A DNA stretch of 40,399 bases, from assembly GCA_029941785.1 (NCBI GenBank), contig JAPYTK010000026.1:1-40399 (forward strand), in the 5' to 3' direction. Both the position numbers and the translations under genes were made by a program. The notes beneath the pieces are model-generated. The model made no database searches. It saw only the letters and a list, made by a program, of their open reading frames with translations, and was not told the origin of the DNA. The stretch is from Polyangiaceae bacterium (lineage in GTDB: Bacteria; Myxococcota_A; Polyangia; Polyangiales; Polyangiaceae). Below, piece after piece: positions 24,851 through 32,042 of this stretch (within the stretch, counting starts at the first letter, position 1; each line of letters begins with the position of its first letter).

Positions 24851-27223
24851 TCAGTCGTTGCCGCGCTCGTCCAGATAGGCCGCTACCCAAGCAAAGGGCG
24901 CGTTCCAATTGATCGTGACCTCGTTGACCGACCAGGCCTCGATGTGGTCGACGAAACATTGCTGAGGTGCGCAGCCGCCAAGCCCGGACGCCTTGGCCCG
25001 TGGATCCTGGATGTCGGAGTTCGGTCCGCCCGACACGGCGCCCGGAGGGGCTTCGGGGTACTTTTGGTCGAGCTGCTGCGCCCAGAAACGGTGGTGGGGG
25101 TTTCGTAGCGGCCGCGTGCCGTAACCGGTCACGTACGATTGGGCCATTGGGTTTCGCCCGAGCAGGTAATCCATCCCTGCCGCCATGGCTTCGAGGTGCT
25201 TCTTGTTCCGCGAGAAATCGTAGGACAGCCCGAAGATGATCATGTTGTTGAGAACCAGCGAGTTGGATCCCCAGGGGTACTTCTTCGTGGCCGCGGCGGA
25301 GAGCGGTAGGCGGTAGCCTTCCTTTTCGATGATCGCCGCGTAGACATCCGCCGCCTTGCCGATCGCATCTCGGGCGCGCTTGCGCTCTTCGCCCGAGACC
25401 CCGCTCGGCACGACGGCCAGGCTGATCGTGCCCAGCGCGCGGGTGTCCTGCCAGGTCATCGCGCTCTGCGCCCCGCCCGACGCCGGCGACGGCACCGTGA
25501 AGGCGAGCTTCGATCCGAGCACCGCCTCGCGGTACACCTCGTCACCCGTCGTCACGTACAGCTCCGCGGCCGCCCAATAAAACTCGTCCGCGGCGCTCTT
25601 GTCGTCGTAGGGCCCGCCGCCCACGTTGTCCGTCGAGGGAGGCAGCTTGTCCGGGTTTTCCTTGGCGGCCTGCCAGGCTCGCTTGGCGGCCGTCAGGCAA
25701 CGGCTCGCAAAGGCGGGATCGATCTCGCGCCAAATCCTGGCCGCCTGCGCCGCGTTGGCGGCGAGGTTGAGCGTCGCGGTCGTGCTCGGCGCGTGCAGAT
25801 GACGGGGCGTCTTGTCCTCGTGCGCCATGAGCGGCAGCCCGGTCCACTTGTCGCCGTGCACCTTGTGGTGCGCCATGCCCGCGAACGGTTTGCCTTGTGG
25901 CACCTGCATGCGCAAGAAAAGCTCGAGTCCCCAGCGCGCCTCATCGAGCAGATCGGACACGCCGTTGCCGCTCTCCGGGATGTTCAGCGAGCGATCCCCG
26001 AGCGAGTCGAGCGAGCGACCGAGGTGCTGCGTGCGCTCGTGCAGGTTCAGCAGCGTCCACACGCTGATCCCACCGTTGACCACATACTTTCCGTGATCGC
26101 CGGCGTCGTACCAGCCGCCCGACACGTCGAGCGTGTAGTTGCACTTCAGCTCGTCGAGGCAACGCATGCTCTTGTCGGCGAGGTGCCCCGCGGGGCGCGC
26201 CCACTTCTTGTCGCCCGCGAAGGGCATCACGATCTTCAGGCCGCTTCGGTTGTGATAAAAATAGCGGAGCGCGTCGACCTTCATTTGCGCGTAGAGCTTG
26301 TCGCCCACCGCAAAGGCGTCGCTCGTCTCTTCGCCCACCCGCAGGCGGTAGCCCTCGCCTGGCGTCTTGAAAGACGAAAAATCGATCCAGTGCAAATGAT
26401 CCCCCGAGGCGAGATCGTCGCCGAAGACGCTCGTCGTGCCTTCACCCACCACCTGCTTGTCCGCGTCGAGAAGCTGCCAGCCGAGCGGTGACGTCGAGGC
26501 GTGCTCCACGGACGCGAGCTTGCTTCGCCCGGGAAAGTAGCCGACCTGGTTGAGGCGAATGCGCGGCGCCTTCGCGCGGCGGTAGGGCTTGTGTTTGGGG
26601 TCATCGAGCGCCACCTCGTCGATGCACACCTCGGTTGGCTCACCCTCCGTGGCGAGCGGCCCGCCGGCATGAAACGTCAGCTCGGCCGTCTTGTCGTCGC
26701 CACCGCGCATCAAGAAGTGCCCGCTGAAGGTCTTTGGCTCGGGTCCGATCTCGACCTGCGCCGCCCAGTACTCGGTGTACGGCGGTCCCACCATGCCCAC
26801 CTTCGGTCGAAGCTGGGTCTTGCGGTTGGCGCGCGCCGTGAAGCTGACGCGGTACTTGCGGCCTTCGATCAGCGGAAGGTGGCGGTGCCTGAGCTGCGCG
26901 TCGTAGCTGTTGTAGCCGCGCTCATCGATCTGCAGGCACAGGGCGCCGTCCTTCACGGCCGCCGTGCCGCGGGCCGGCGGCATCAGGCTCACCATCCACG
27001 GATCGCGCGAGCCGTCGTCGAACTGCCCATTGGCCAAGAGGTTGCGGTCCCCTTCGATCACCGGCGGCTCGCCGTCGTCGACCGCTGGCGCTTCGCTCGC
27101 CGCGTCAGGCGCTTCCTTGGGTGTGTTGGTGACGGTCGCGCTGCAGGCCGCGAGCAGGATGGTGGCGAGCCCCAGGCTCGAGCGCTGGAGGAAGGGCCGG
27201 GCGTGGATGGCTCGTCTCGTCAC
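24851..27223 (-). CDS. GH9 cellulase lipoprotein (CBM4/9 - Ig - GH9)
   Basis: 790 residues from GTG 27223, chosen because AGAGGA lies six bases upstream and the signal then ends at lipobox LLAAC (Cys27). Domains in order: a CBM4/9-like beta-sandwich (about 60-210, NLLANGQFDDGSRDPWMVS), an N-terminal Ig-like domain of CelD type (about 218-305, RIRLNQVGYFPGRSKLA), and a GH9 catalytic (alpha/alpha)6 barrel (about 312-788). The catalytic Asp pair lies in GGWYDAGDHGKY (D373, D376), and the general acid is E768 in NEVTINWNAP. GH9 enzymes cleave beta-1,4-glucan with inversion. Being lipidated, it should sit on the cell surface. It follows a carbohydrate-binding lipoprotein by 26 nt and precedes the vWA gene by 16 nt. 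Confidence 0.95.
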   Translation of the reverse strand: MTRRAIHARPFLQRSSLGLATILLAACSATVTNTPKEAPDAASEAPAVDDGEPPVIEGDRNLLANGQFDDGSRDPWMVSLMPPARGTAAVKDGALCLQIDERGYNSYDAQLRHRHLPLIEGRKYRVSFTARANRKTQLRPKVGMVGPPYTEYWAAQVEIGPEPKTFSGHFLMRGGDDKTAELTFHAGGPLATEGEPTEVCIDEVALDDPKHKPYRRAKAPRIRLNQVGYFPGRSKLASVEHASTSPLGWQLLDADKQVVGEGTTSVFGDDLASGDHLHWIDFSSFKTPGEGYRLRVGEETSDAFAVGDKLYAQMKVDALRYFYHNRSGLKIVMPFAGDKKWARPAGHLADKSMRCLDELKCNYTLDVSGGWYDAGDHGKYVVNGGISVWTLLNLHERTQHLGRSLDSLGDRSLNIPESGNGVSDLLDEARWGLELFLRMQVPQGKPFAGMAHHKVHGDKWTGLPLMAHEDKTPRHLHAPSTTATLNLAANAAQAARIWREIDPAFASRCLTAAKRAWQAAKENPDKLPPSTDNVGGGPYDDKSAADEFYWAAAELYVTTGDEVYREAVLGSKLAFTVPSPASGGAQSAMTWQDTRALGTISLAVVPSGVSGEERKRARDAIGKAADVYAAIIEKEGYRLPLSAAATKKYPWGSNSLVLNNMIIFGLSYDFSRNKKHLEAMAAGMDYLLGRNPMAQSYVTGYGTRPLRNPHHRFWAQQLDQKYPEAPPGAVSGGPNSDIQDPRAKASGLGGCAPQQCFVDHIEAWSVNEVTINWNAPFAWVAAYLDERGND

Positions 27224-27249
27224 GGTTCGTCCTCTCGTTGCTCGCTCCC

Positions 27250-27957
27250 TCACGGAGCGCATCCGACGAAGCTGACGTCGTCGATCCAGATGTCGTAGGC
27301 AGCGCCTTGTTGGTTGATCTGCCACTGCAGGCCGTAGATCGAGCGGGCGTCCACGGCGGCCGGTCGCGGCGTGCCCCAGCCGGGGAGCTGCTGCATCTTG
27401 GCGAAGGGGATGACGAACTGTTGCCACTGCTCGGTGAGGGCCAAGTCTGTGCCAAAGTCGTTGAAGCACTCGCTGCAGCGCTTGGCCTCCGGGTTCGTGT
27501 TTCCGTCCGGTACCTTCAAGCGTACGTTGCCGGCCGATCCTTGGCTGCGCCGCGCGTAAAACGACACGCCCGAGTGCGCGCTCGCGTCGTACGGTCCTTT
27601 CGGATCGATGAAGTTGATCCCGAATCCCGCGTACACGAGATCGCCCCGCGCGATGGTTCCCTCGAAACGCGCGGCGTAGGCCGATCCGTTCGAGCCGCCC
27701 TCCGCCATCGAGAAGGTACCGCCGCGCTTGCCTGCTGTCGGCGTCACGGTGGTCCCCACGTCGTCGGTGAAGGTGTACATGTAGCCGTTTCGTCCCTTGT
27801 GCCGGATCACTTGATTGTCGTGATCTTCACCGTCCTCGATCACCACCTCACGTGAGCAGATCGGACCGGCCGGGCTGCCGGGCGCTTCGCTGGTCGCGAA
27901 AGCCTGACAGCCGGCCGTTGAGGCCGCACACAACAAGAGGACGAAGCGAGGCAGCAT
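27250..27957 (-). CDS. CBM11/CIA30-like carbohydrate-binding lipoprotein (1)
   Basis: 235 residues. The signal has lipobox TAGC (Cys17). The remainder is one beta-sandwich domain with DGEDHDNQVI...NGYMYTFTDD near the start, GVSFYARRSQGSAGNVRLKVPDGNT in the middle, WQQFVIPFAKMQQLPGWG and DIWIDDVSFVG at the end. This layout fits CBM11/CIA30-type galactose-binding-like folds seen next to glucanases. It has two Cys in RCSECF and no catalytic domain. It is close in design to the protein encoded just upstream (27973-28797), so the two are probably paralogues. It lies 15 nt after that gene and 26 nt before GH9. Likely role: surface glucan binding. Confidence 0.78.
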   Translation of the reverse strand: MLPRFVLLLCAASTAGCQAFATSEAPGSPAGPICSREVVIEDGEDHDNQVIRHKGRNGYMYTFTDDVGTTVTPTAGKRGGTFSMAEGGSNGSAYAARFEGTIARGDLVYAGFGINFIDPKGPYDASAHSGVSFYARRSQGSAGNVRLKVPDGNTNPEAKRCSECFNDFGTDLALTEQWQQFVIPFAKMQQLPGWGTPRPAAVDARSIYGLQWQINQQGAAYDIWIDDVSFVGCAP

Positions 27958-27972
27958 CGCGGGCCAGGATCC

Positions 27973-28797
27973 CTAGTAGAAGCCGATTTGATCGACCTCG
28001 AAATCGAAGTCTGTCGCTTTCGCTACCTGGAACTGGATGCCGACGAGCGCGGTTGCATCAAAATCGGCGGCTGTGCCCCAGCCCTCTTGGTACATGTCCG
28101 CGAAGGGGATGACGAATTGTTTCCAGTCGCTCGACAGTGCGACGACCTTGCCGTGGGCGTCGCTGCACTCCATCTCGCAGGTGCCGCCTTCGGCGGTCGG
28201 CGTGACGCCCGTCGTGAGAAGCTTGAAGCGGACCGGTGTCGTGCCTTTAGCGTAGAAAGCGATGCCCGTGTGCTTGCTGCCGTCGTGCTTTTCCTTGATC
28301 CCGGCGCCGCCCATGCCGTCGCCCATGTTGTTCAAGTCGAAGCCCATGCCCGCTCCCCACTCGACGAAGCCGCTGCCAGCCGTTTGCGCCGAGTAGCTGC
28401 TGCCGCTCGGCCCACCGTCGGTTGGTGCAAACTCTCCGCTCGCGGCCGGCGATTGCACGCCGCCATCCGTCTCATCATTGTAGGTGTACCAGGCGCCGAT
28501 CCGCCCGCCATTGGCGAGGATTGACGAATCGCCGTCCTCGAGGTCGTCGATCATGTCGGCGATGGTCACGCCGCCGCCGCTGCCTCCGCCAGTTCCGGCG
28601 CCGCTTCCGCTGCCGTTTCCGCTGCCGCTTCCGGTGCCGTTTCCGCTGCCGCTTCCGGTGCCGCTGCCGCCGGTGCCCGCGCTGGTGGAGCCGTCGTCTT
28701 CGACTACGTCGGAGCCGGAGCCGGCGTCACAGCCGAGGGCAGCCACGGAGGCTGCGGAAATCAATGCGATGAAGGTGTATCCGTATTTGCTGTTCAT
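27973..28797 (-). CDS. CBM11/CIA30-like carbohydrate-binding lipoprotein (2), first gene of the GH9 operon
   Basis: 274 residues from ATG 28797. The signal has lipobox AALGC (Cys23), followed by a Gly/Ser/Asn/Thr linker (about 36-75) encoded by a DNA tandem repeat. The C-terminal domain (about 78-274) shares the pattern of its neighbour: DDLEDGDSSI...GAWYTYNDETDGG, GIAFYAKGTTPVRFKLLTTGVTP, CEMEC, WKQFVIPFADMYQEGWG and FDFEVDQIGFY. This suggests a carbohydrate-binding beta-sandwich. It heads the four-gene unit ending with GH9 and vWA, with palindromes C/C2 about 150-190 bp upstream. Longer in-frame starts reach 28905, but this ATG gives the clean signal peptide. The ribosome-binding site is poor. 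Confidence 0.8.
   Translation of the reverse strand: MNSKYGYTFIALISAASVAALGCDAGSGSDVVEDDGSTSAGTGGSGTGSGSGNGTGSGSGNGSGSGAGTGGGSGGGVTIADMIDDLEDGDSSILANGGRIGAWYTYNDETDGGVQSPAASGEFAPTDGGPSGSSYSAQTAGSGFVEWGAGMGFDLNNMGDGMGGAGIKEKHDGSKHTGIAFYAKGTTPVRFKLLTTGVTPTAEGGTCEMECSDAHGKVVALSSDWKQFVIPFADMYQEGWGTAADFDATALVGIQFQVAKATDFDFEVDQIGFY
28591..28677. repeat. 24-bp tandem repeat encoding a Gly/Ser linker
   Basis: Two identical 24-bp units (28612-28635 and 28636-28659), with partial copies on both sides, encode an eight-residue Gly/Ser/Thr/Asn repeat in the linker of the first CBM lipoprotein. The repeat number could vary between strains. Confidence 0.75.
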
Positions 28798-28814
28798 CAA
28801 ATCCAAACCTTGTC

Positions 28815-28830
28815 TGTGGGCTTTGTGCCA
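28815..28830 (-). promoter_or_regulatory. Weak sigma-54-like element before the CBM/GH9 operon
   Basis: On the minus strand the -24 half TGGCACA is good, but the -12 dinucleotide is AC instead of GC. The predicted start is 28804, 7 nt before ATG 28797. Confidence 0.35.
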
Positions 28831-28944
28831 TTGCCCGGCCAACGCCGCGCAGGTTGCGTGGGCTCTGTAAAGCATGGGCCGTGCCAGCCGACGCTGGAGC
28901 GTCAAGTGATGGAAATGACGTGTCGCAGGCCCGCCATCTCGATC

Positions 28945-28987
28945 AGGATCGGATCGATCCGTTCCGCTGCGGGATCTGCGCGTTCCG
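28945..28987. promoter_or_regulatory. Palindromic regulon cluster C (three overlapping or adjacent sites)
   Basis: Site C at 28950-28966 (CGGATC-GATCC-GTTCCG) has one mismatch. An overlapping copy at 28945-28961 (AGGATC-GGATC-GATCCG) has one mismatch, and a third at 28971-28987 has two. They lie about 150-180 bp upstream of the predicted start of the CBM/GH9 operon, between it and the end of the GH5 gene. Confidence 0.6.
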
Positions 28988-29004
28988 CCTTTGGGCTCCG
29001 GCCG

Positions 29005-30174
29005 TCACTTGGAGAGAGCGGCCTTGACGACCTGACCCGCGGCGCTCGGCGTACCGGCCCAGTTGTCGATGAGCGCCGGGAACTGGCAACCGCCCGGGAA
29101 CCAGGCCCACCCCGTCCAGGAGACGCCGCGCGCCGCGGCGTAGTCGATGACCTGCTGGTTCCAGCTCCCGGAGCAGTTGGCGGAGCTGCCAAACTCCGTC
29201 ACGATCACCGGATCGGTCGCGGTCAAGAAACCCCAGTCCTGGTCCCACACGCTGGGCTGCTTGTCGCCGTAGTCGTAGACGTGGCTCGCGTAGACGATGT
29301 TGTAGCCTTGGATGCGGTGCGCGGGCACGCCCGACAGATCGTAGGCCCAGCGCAAACCACCGATGATCACGAGGTTGTCAGCGCCTGTCGCGCGAACGGT
29401 GTCATAGAGCTCTTGCATGCCGACGACCTGGAAGCCGTCGCCGCTGTCGCCCCCGTTTTGCCAAACCTCCCAGGGGATATCGCGCGGCTCGTTGTAAAGC
29501 TCATACTGGACGCGACCGTCGTCCTTGTAGCGGGTCGCCACGCTCTGCCAAAAGGTGATCGAATGGGTGTCGGCCATGCGCTGCTGATCGGGCGTGTTGG
29601 CGAAGTTGCCCTTGTCCGTCCAGTGCAGATCCAGGATGACGTCGAGCCCGGCGTCCTCGGCCCACTGCACGTTCTGATCGACCGTGGCCTTGTATCCTGG
29701 CGCGTACACGCTCGAGCCCTCGAGCCAAAATCCCTGGTTCAGGGCGATGCGCACGACGTTGAATCCCCAGCTCGCCATCGCCTGGTAATCCCCTGGCGAC
29801 AGCTGTTCGCCCTTGGGGTTCCACTCGAGCGAGGGTCGCGCCACCCCCCGAAACACATGGGGTGTTCCGCTCTCGTGAAAGATGGTGTTGCCCTGCGTGT
29901 AGTAGCCGTCCGGCGCGGTGGGTCCGGCGGTTCCGCCCGTGCTCGTGCTCCCCGTCGCCCCGTTGCTTGCGGCGTTCGTGGTGCCGTTGCCGGAGTTCTC
30001 TCCGCTCCCCGCGCTCGCCGCGGTGTTGCCCCCTTGGCCATCCGAGGTGCTCCCATCGCCGCCGTTGCCGATCAAGGGGTCGGAGTTCCAGCATGCGCAC
30101 ACTGCGATGAGGCCTAGGGCGAGCCAGGATCGCATCTTCGGATGGGTTGGGATGGCTGGTTTCGCTGCGATCAT
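29005..30174 (-). CDS. GH5 cellulase-like lipoprotein
   Basis: 389 residues from 30174, or 376 from ATG 30135 (MRSWLALGLIAVCAC). Either gives lipobox VCAC. A Gly/Ser/Asn/Thr linker runs to about residue 90. The GH5 (beta/alpha)8 domain (about 95-385) shows FRGVARPSLEW, the conserved R in NVVRIALN, LDLHW, the acid/base E229 in LYNEPRD and the nucleophile E327 in VIVTEFGS. GH5 enzymes retain configuration and include endoglucanases and mannanases; cellulase is inferred from the neighbours. It diverges from the ABC transporter operon, and regulon sites D and E lie between them. The start at 30174 would sit 2 nt after a predicted sigma-54 start. Confidence 0.9.
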   Translation of the reverse strand: MIAAKPAIPTHPKMRSWLALGLIAVCACWNSDPLIGNGGDGSTSDGQGGNTAASAGSGENSGNGTTNAASNGATGSTSTGGTAGPTAPDGYYTQGNTIFHESGTPHVFRGVARPSLEWNPKGEQLSPGDYQAMASWGFNVVRIALNQGFWLEGSSVYAPGYKATVDQNVQWAEDAGLDVILDLHWTDKGNFANTPDQQRMADTHSITFWQSVATRYKDDGRVQYELYNEPRDIPWEVWQNGGDSGDGFQVVGMQELYDTVRATGADNLVIIGGLRWAYDLSGVPAHRIQGYNIVYASHVYDYGDKQPSVWDQDWGFLTATDPVIVTEFGSSANCSGSWNQQVIDYAAARGVSWTGWAWFPGGCQFPALIDNWAGTPSAAGQVVKAALSK

Positions 30175-30186
30175 GGCCCCGTTCTA

Positions 30187-30202
30187 AGCAAGGGCCGTTC
30201 CG
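30187..30202 (-). promoter_or_regulatory. Sigma-54-like promoter of the GH5 gene
   Basis: On the minus strand CGGAACG-GCCC-TTGCT has exact GG-N10-GC spacing and a perfect TTGCT. It overlaps site D by two bases. The predicted start is 30176, 2 nt before ATG 30174. Confidence 0.5.
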
Positions 30203-30217
30203 GATCGATGCGATCCG
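30201..30217. promoter_or_regulatory. Palindromic regulon site D (exact)
   Basis: CGGATC-GATGC-GATCCG, exact. It abuts the GH5 -24 element and is centred about 160 bp upstream of the predicted ABC operon start. Confidence 0.72.
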
Positions 30218-30252
30218 GTTTGCAGGGAGTGGTCACACCTGCTCCGCAAGTT

Positions 30253-30269
30253 CGGATCCGTGTGATCCG
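30253..30269. promoter_or_regulatory. Palindromic regulon site E (exact)
   Basis: CGGATC-CGTGT-GATCCG, exact in both half-sites with a different centre, which shows that the 6-bp arms rather than the centre are conserved. It is about 85 bp from the GH5 start and 108 bp from the ABC operon start. Confidence 0.7.
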
Positions 30270-30342
30270 GAGCCGATGTGGAATCGACGGCGGAATGGCT
30301 GGAAGCGGCAGAAAAGATTGCCCGCGACCCACCGACAAAGTT

Positions 30343-30358
30343 GTGCACGCTTCTTGCA
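30343..30358 (+). promoter_or_regulatory. Sigma-54-like promoter of the ABC transporter operon
   Basis: GTGCACG-CTTC-TTGCA matches the consensus except that the -25/-24 GG reads TG and the T before it reads G; the -12 half TTGCA is perfect. The predicted start is 30369, 6 nt before ATG 30375. Confidence 0.45.
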
Positions 30359-30374
30359 ACCGCCAGGCTCAACG

Positions 30375-32042
30375 ATGATTCGTCGCTTTTTCTTTTCGGT
30401 TGCCTGGGTTGCCTTGCTGCTCAGCATGTGCGCGTGTGGCCAAACGCGTCGCGAGCCGCCGCCGGGGGTGATGACGCTCGTCAAGGAGCAGCAAGCGTCG
30501 TGGGTGCGCAACTTCAATCCCCTGCTCGCTCCCGATCTCGTGCGTTATCCGACCACTGGCGGGATCTACGAGCCGATGTTCATCTACAACGCGATGAGCG
30601 GCGAGTACGTGCCGTGGCTCGCGACGGCCTACCGCTTCAGCGAGGACAAGCTCACGCTGCACTTCGACGTACGGCAAAACGTGCGCTGGTCTGACGGCAA
30701 GGCGATGACCGCCGGCGACGTCAGGTTCACCTTCGAGCTGCTCCGCAAACACAAGGCCCTCGATCTGAACGGGGTGTGGCGCTTCATCCACGAGGTCGAG
30801 GCGACCGATGACCACAGCGTGGTGTTTCGTTTCTCCCGCCCTTACGTGCCGGGCCTGATCTTCCTCGCGCATCAACCGATTGTGCCCGCCCACGTCTGGC
30901 GCGATATCACCGATCCCGTCTCGTTTGCCAACCCCACGCCGGTGGCGACGGGCCCCTTTACCGAGGTGCTGAGCTTCAAGAACCAGATCTACGAGCTCGG
31001 CAAGAACCCGCACTACTGGCAGCCCGGCAAACCGGCCATCAAGGTGCTGCGTTTTCCCGCCTATCCGAGCAACGATCAGGTCAACCTCGCCTTGATGCAT
31101 GGCGAGCTCGACTGGGCCGGCAGCTTCGTGCCCGCGATCGAACGCATCTTCGTGGGGCGCAATCCCAAGCATCACGGCTACTGGTTTCCCCTCGTGGCCG
31201 GTACGGTGATGCTTTACCCGAACTTGACGAAAGCACCGCTGGACGACATTCGCGTGCGCAAGGCGATCAGCATGGCCATTGATCGCGAGCGCATCGTGAA
31301 GGTGGCGATGTATGGCTACACCCGCCCGGCCGACGTGACGGGGCTTCATGATGGCTACAAGCTGTGGCGTGACGAGGCGATCGTGAAAAAATATCGCTGG
31401 ACCACCTACGACCGCCCGCGGGCGGAGGCCTTGCTCGACGAGGCGGGCTTCGTCAAGGGCGCGGACGGTCAGCGTCGGGGTCCGAACGGCAAGGTGCTCG
31501 AGCTGGAGATCGGGACCGTCACCGGTTGGTCCGATTGGGTGCGCGCGGCTCAGATCATCAGCCGCTCCCTCCAGGCGATCGGGATCGACGCGAGCATATC
31601 GACCTACGCTTTTAGTGCCTGGTTCGACCGTCTTCAGCGGGCCGAATTCGATCTCTCGTTGGGATGGACGGTCGAGGGGGCGAGCCCCTACGCGTTTTAT
31701 CGCAACCTGATGGGGAGTGGGACGCGCAAGCCGGCGGGCGAGGCGGCGGCGAGCAATTGGCACCGCTTCTCCAGCGTACGAGCGGACGAACTGCTCGAGA
31801 GCTTCGAGCGCACGACCGACGCGGCCGAGCAGAAGCGCATGGCGAGCGAACTGCAGGCGGTGTTCGCGCGCGAGGTGCCGGCCATCCCGCTGTTCTTGAG
31901 TCCGGCTTGGGGCGAGTACAACACGAAGCGCTTCACCGGCTTTCCTACCAAGGACGATCCCTACGCGAAGCTCTCCCCGAACCAGATCCCGGAGAACCTT
32001 CTCGTGCTCACCCGCCTGCAGCCTAGGAGGTCGACACCATGA
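30375..32042 (+). CDS. ABC transporter substrate-binding lipoprotein, family 5 (probable cello-oligosaccharide binder)
   Basis: 555 residues from ATG 30375. The signal ends in lipobox MCAC (Cys21). The body is an SBP family 5 (Opp/Dpp-type) protein: YPTTGGIYEPMFIYNAMSGEYVPWLATAYRFSEDKLTLHFDVRQNVRWSDGKAMTAGDVRFTFELL, then ATGPFTEVLSFKNQIYELGKNPHYW and DDIRVRKAISMAIDRERIV. This family carries peptides, but members bind cello-oligosaccharides in Thermotoga and Pyrococcus. The operon ends with a GH1 beta-glucosidase, which points to cellobiose or longer oligomers here. It overlaps the first permease by ATGA. No ribosome-binding site is visible, unlike the following genes. Confidence 0.9.
   Translation: MIRRFFFSVAWVALLLSMCACGQTRREPPPGVMTLVKEQQASWVRNFNPLLAPDLVRYPTTGGIYEPMFIYNAMSGEYVPWLATAYRFSEDKLTLHFDVRQNVRWSDGKAMTAGDVRFTFELLRKHKALDLNGVWRFIHEVEATDDHSVVFRFSRPYVPGLIFLAHQPIVPAHVWRDITDPVSFANPTPVATGPFTEVLSFKNQIYELGKNPHYWQPGKPAIKVLRFPAYPSNDQVNLALMHGELDWAGSFVPAIERIFVGRNPKHHGYWFPLVAGTVMLYPNLTKAPLDDIRVRKAISMAIDRERIVKVAMYGYTRPADVTGLHDGYKLWRDEAIVKKYRWTTYDRPRAEALLDEAGFVKGADGQRRGPNGKVLELEIGTVTGWSDWVRAAQIISRSLQAIGIDASISTYAFSAWFDRLQRAEFDLSLGWTVEGASPYAFYRNLMGSGTRKPAGEAAASNWHRFSSVRADELLESFERTTDAAEQKRMASELQAVFAREVPAIPLFLSPAWGEYNTKRFTGFPTKDDPYAKLSPNQIPENLLVLTRLQPRRSTP

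Noticed and set aside
15250-30269. The shared palindrome as a LacI-type (CebR) operator
   Set aside because: The half-sites and 5-bp centre differ from the CebR site TGGGAGCGCTCCCA, no LacI-family gene is in the window, and distances to predicted starts fit enhancer sites better. Not excluded by experiment.
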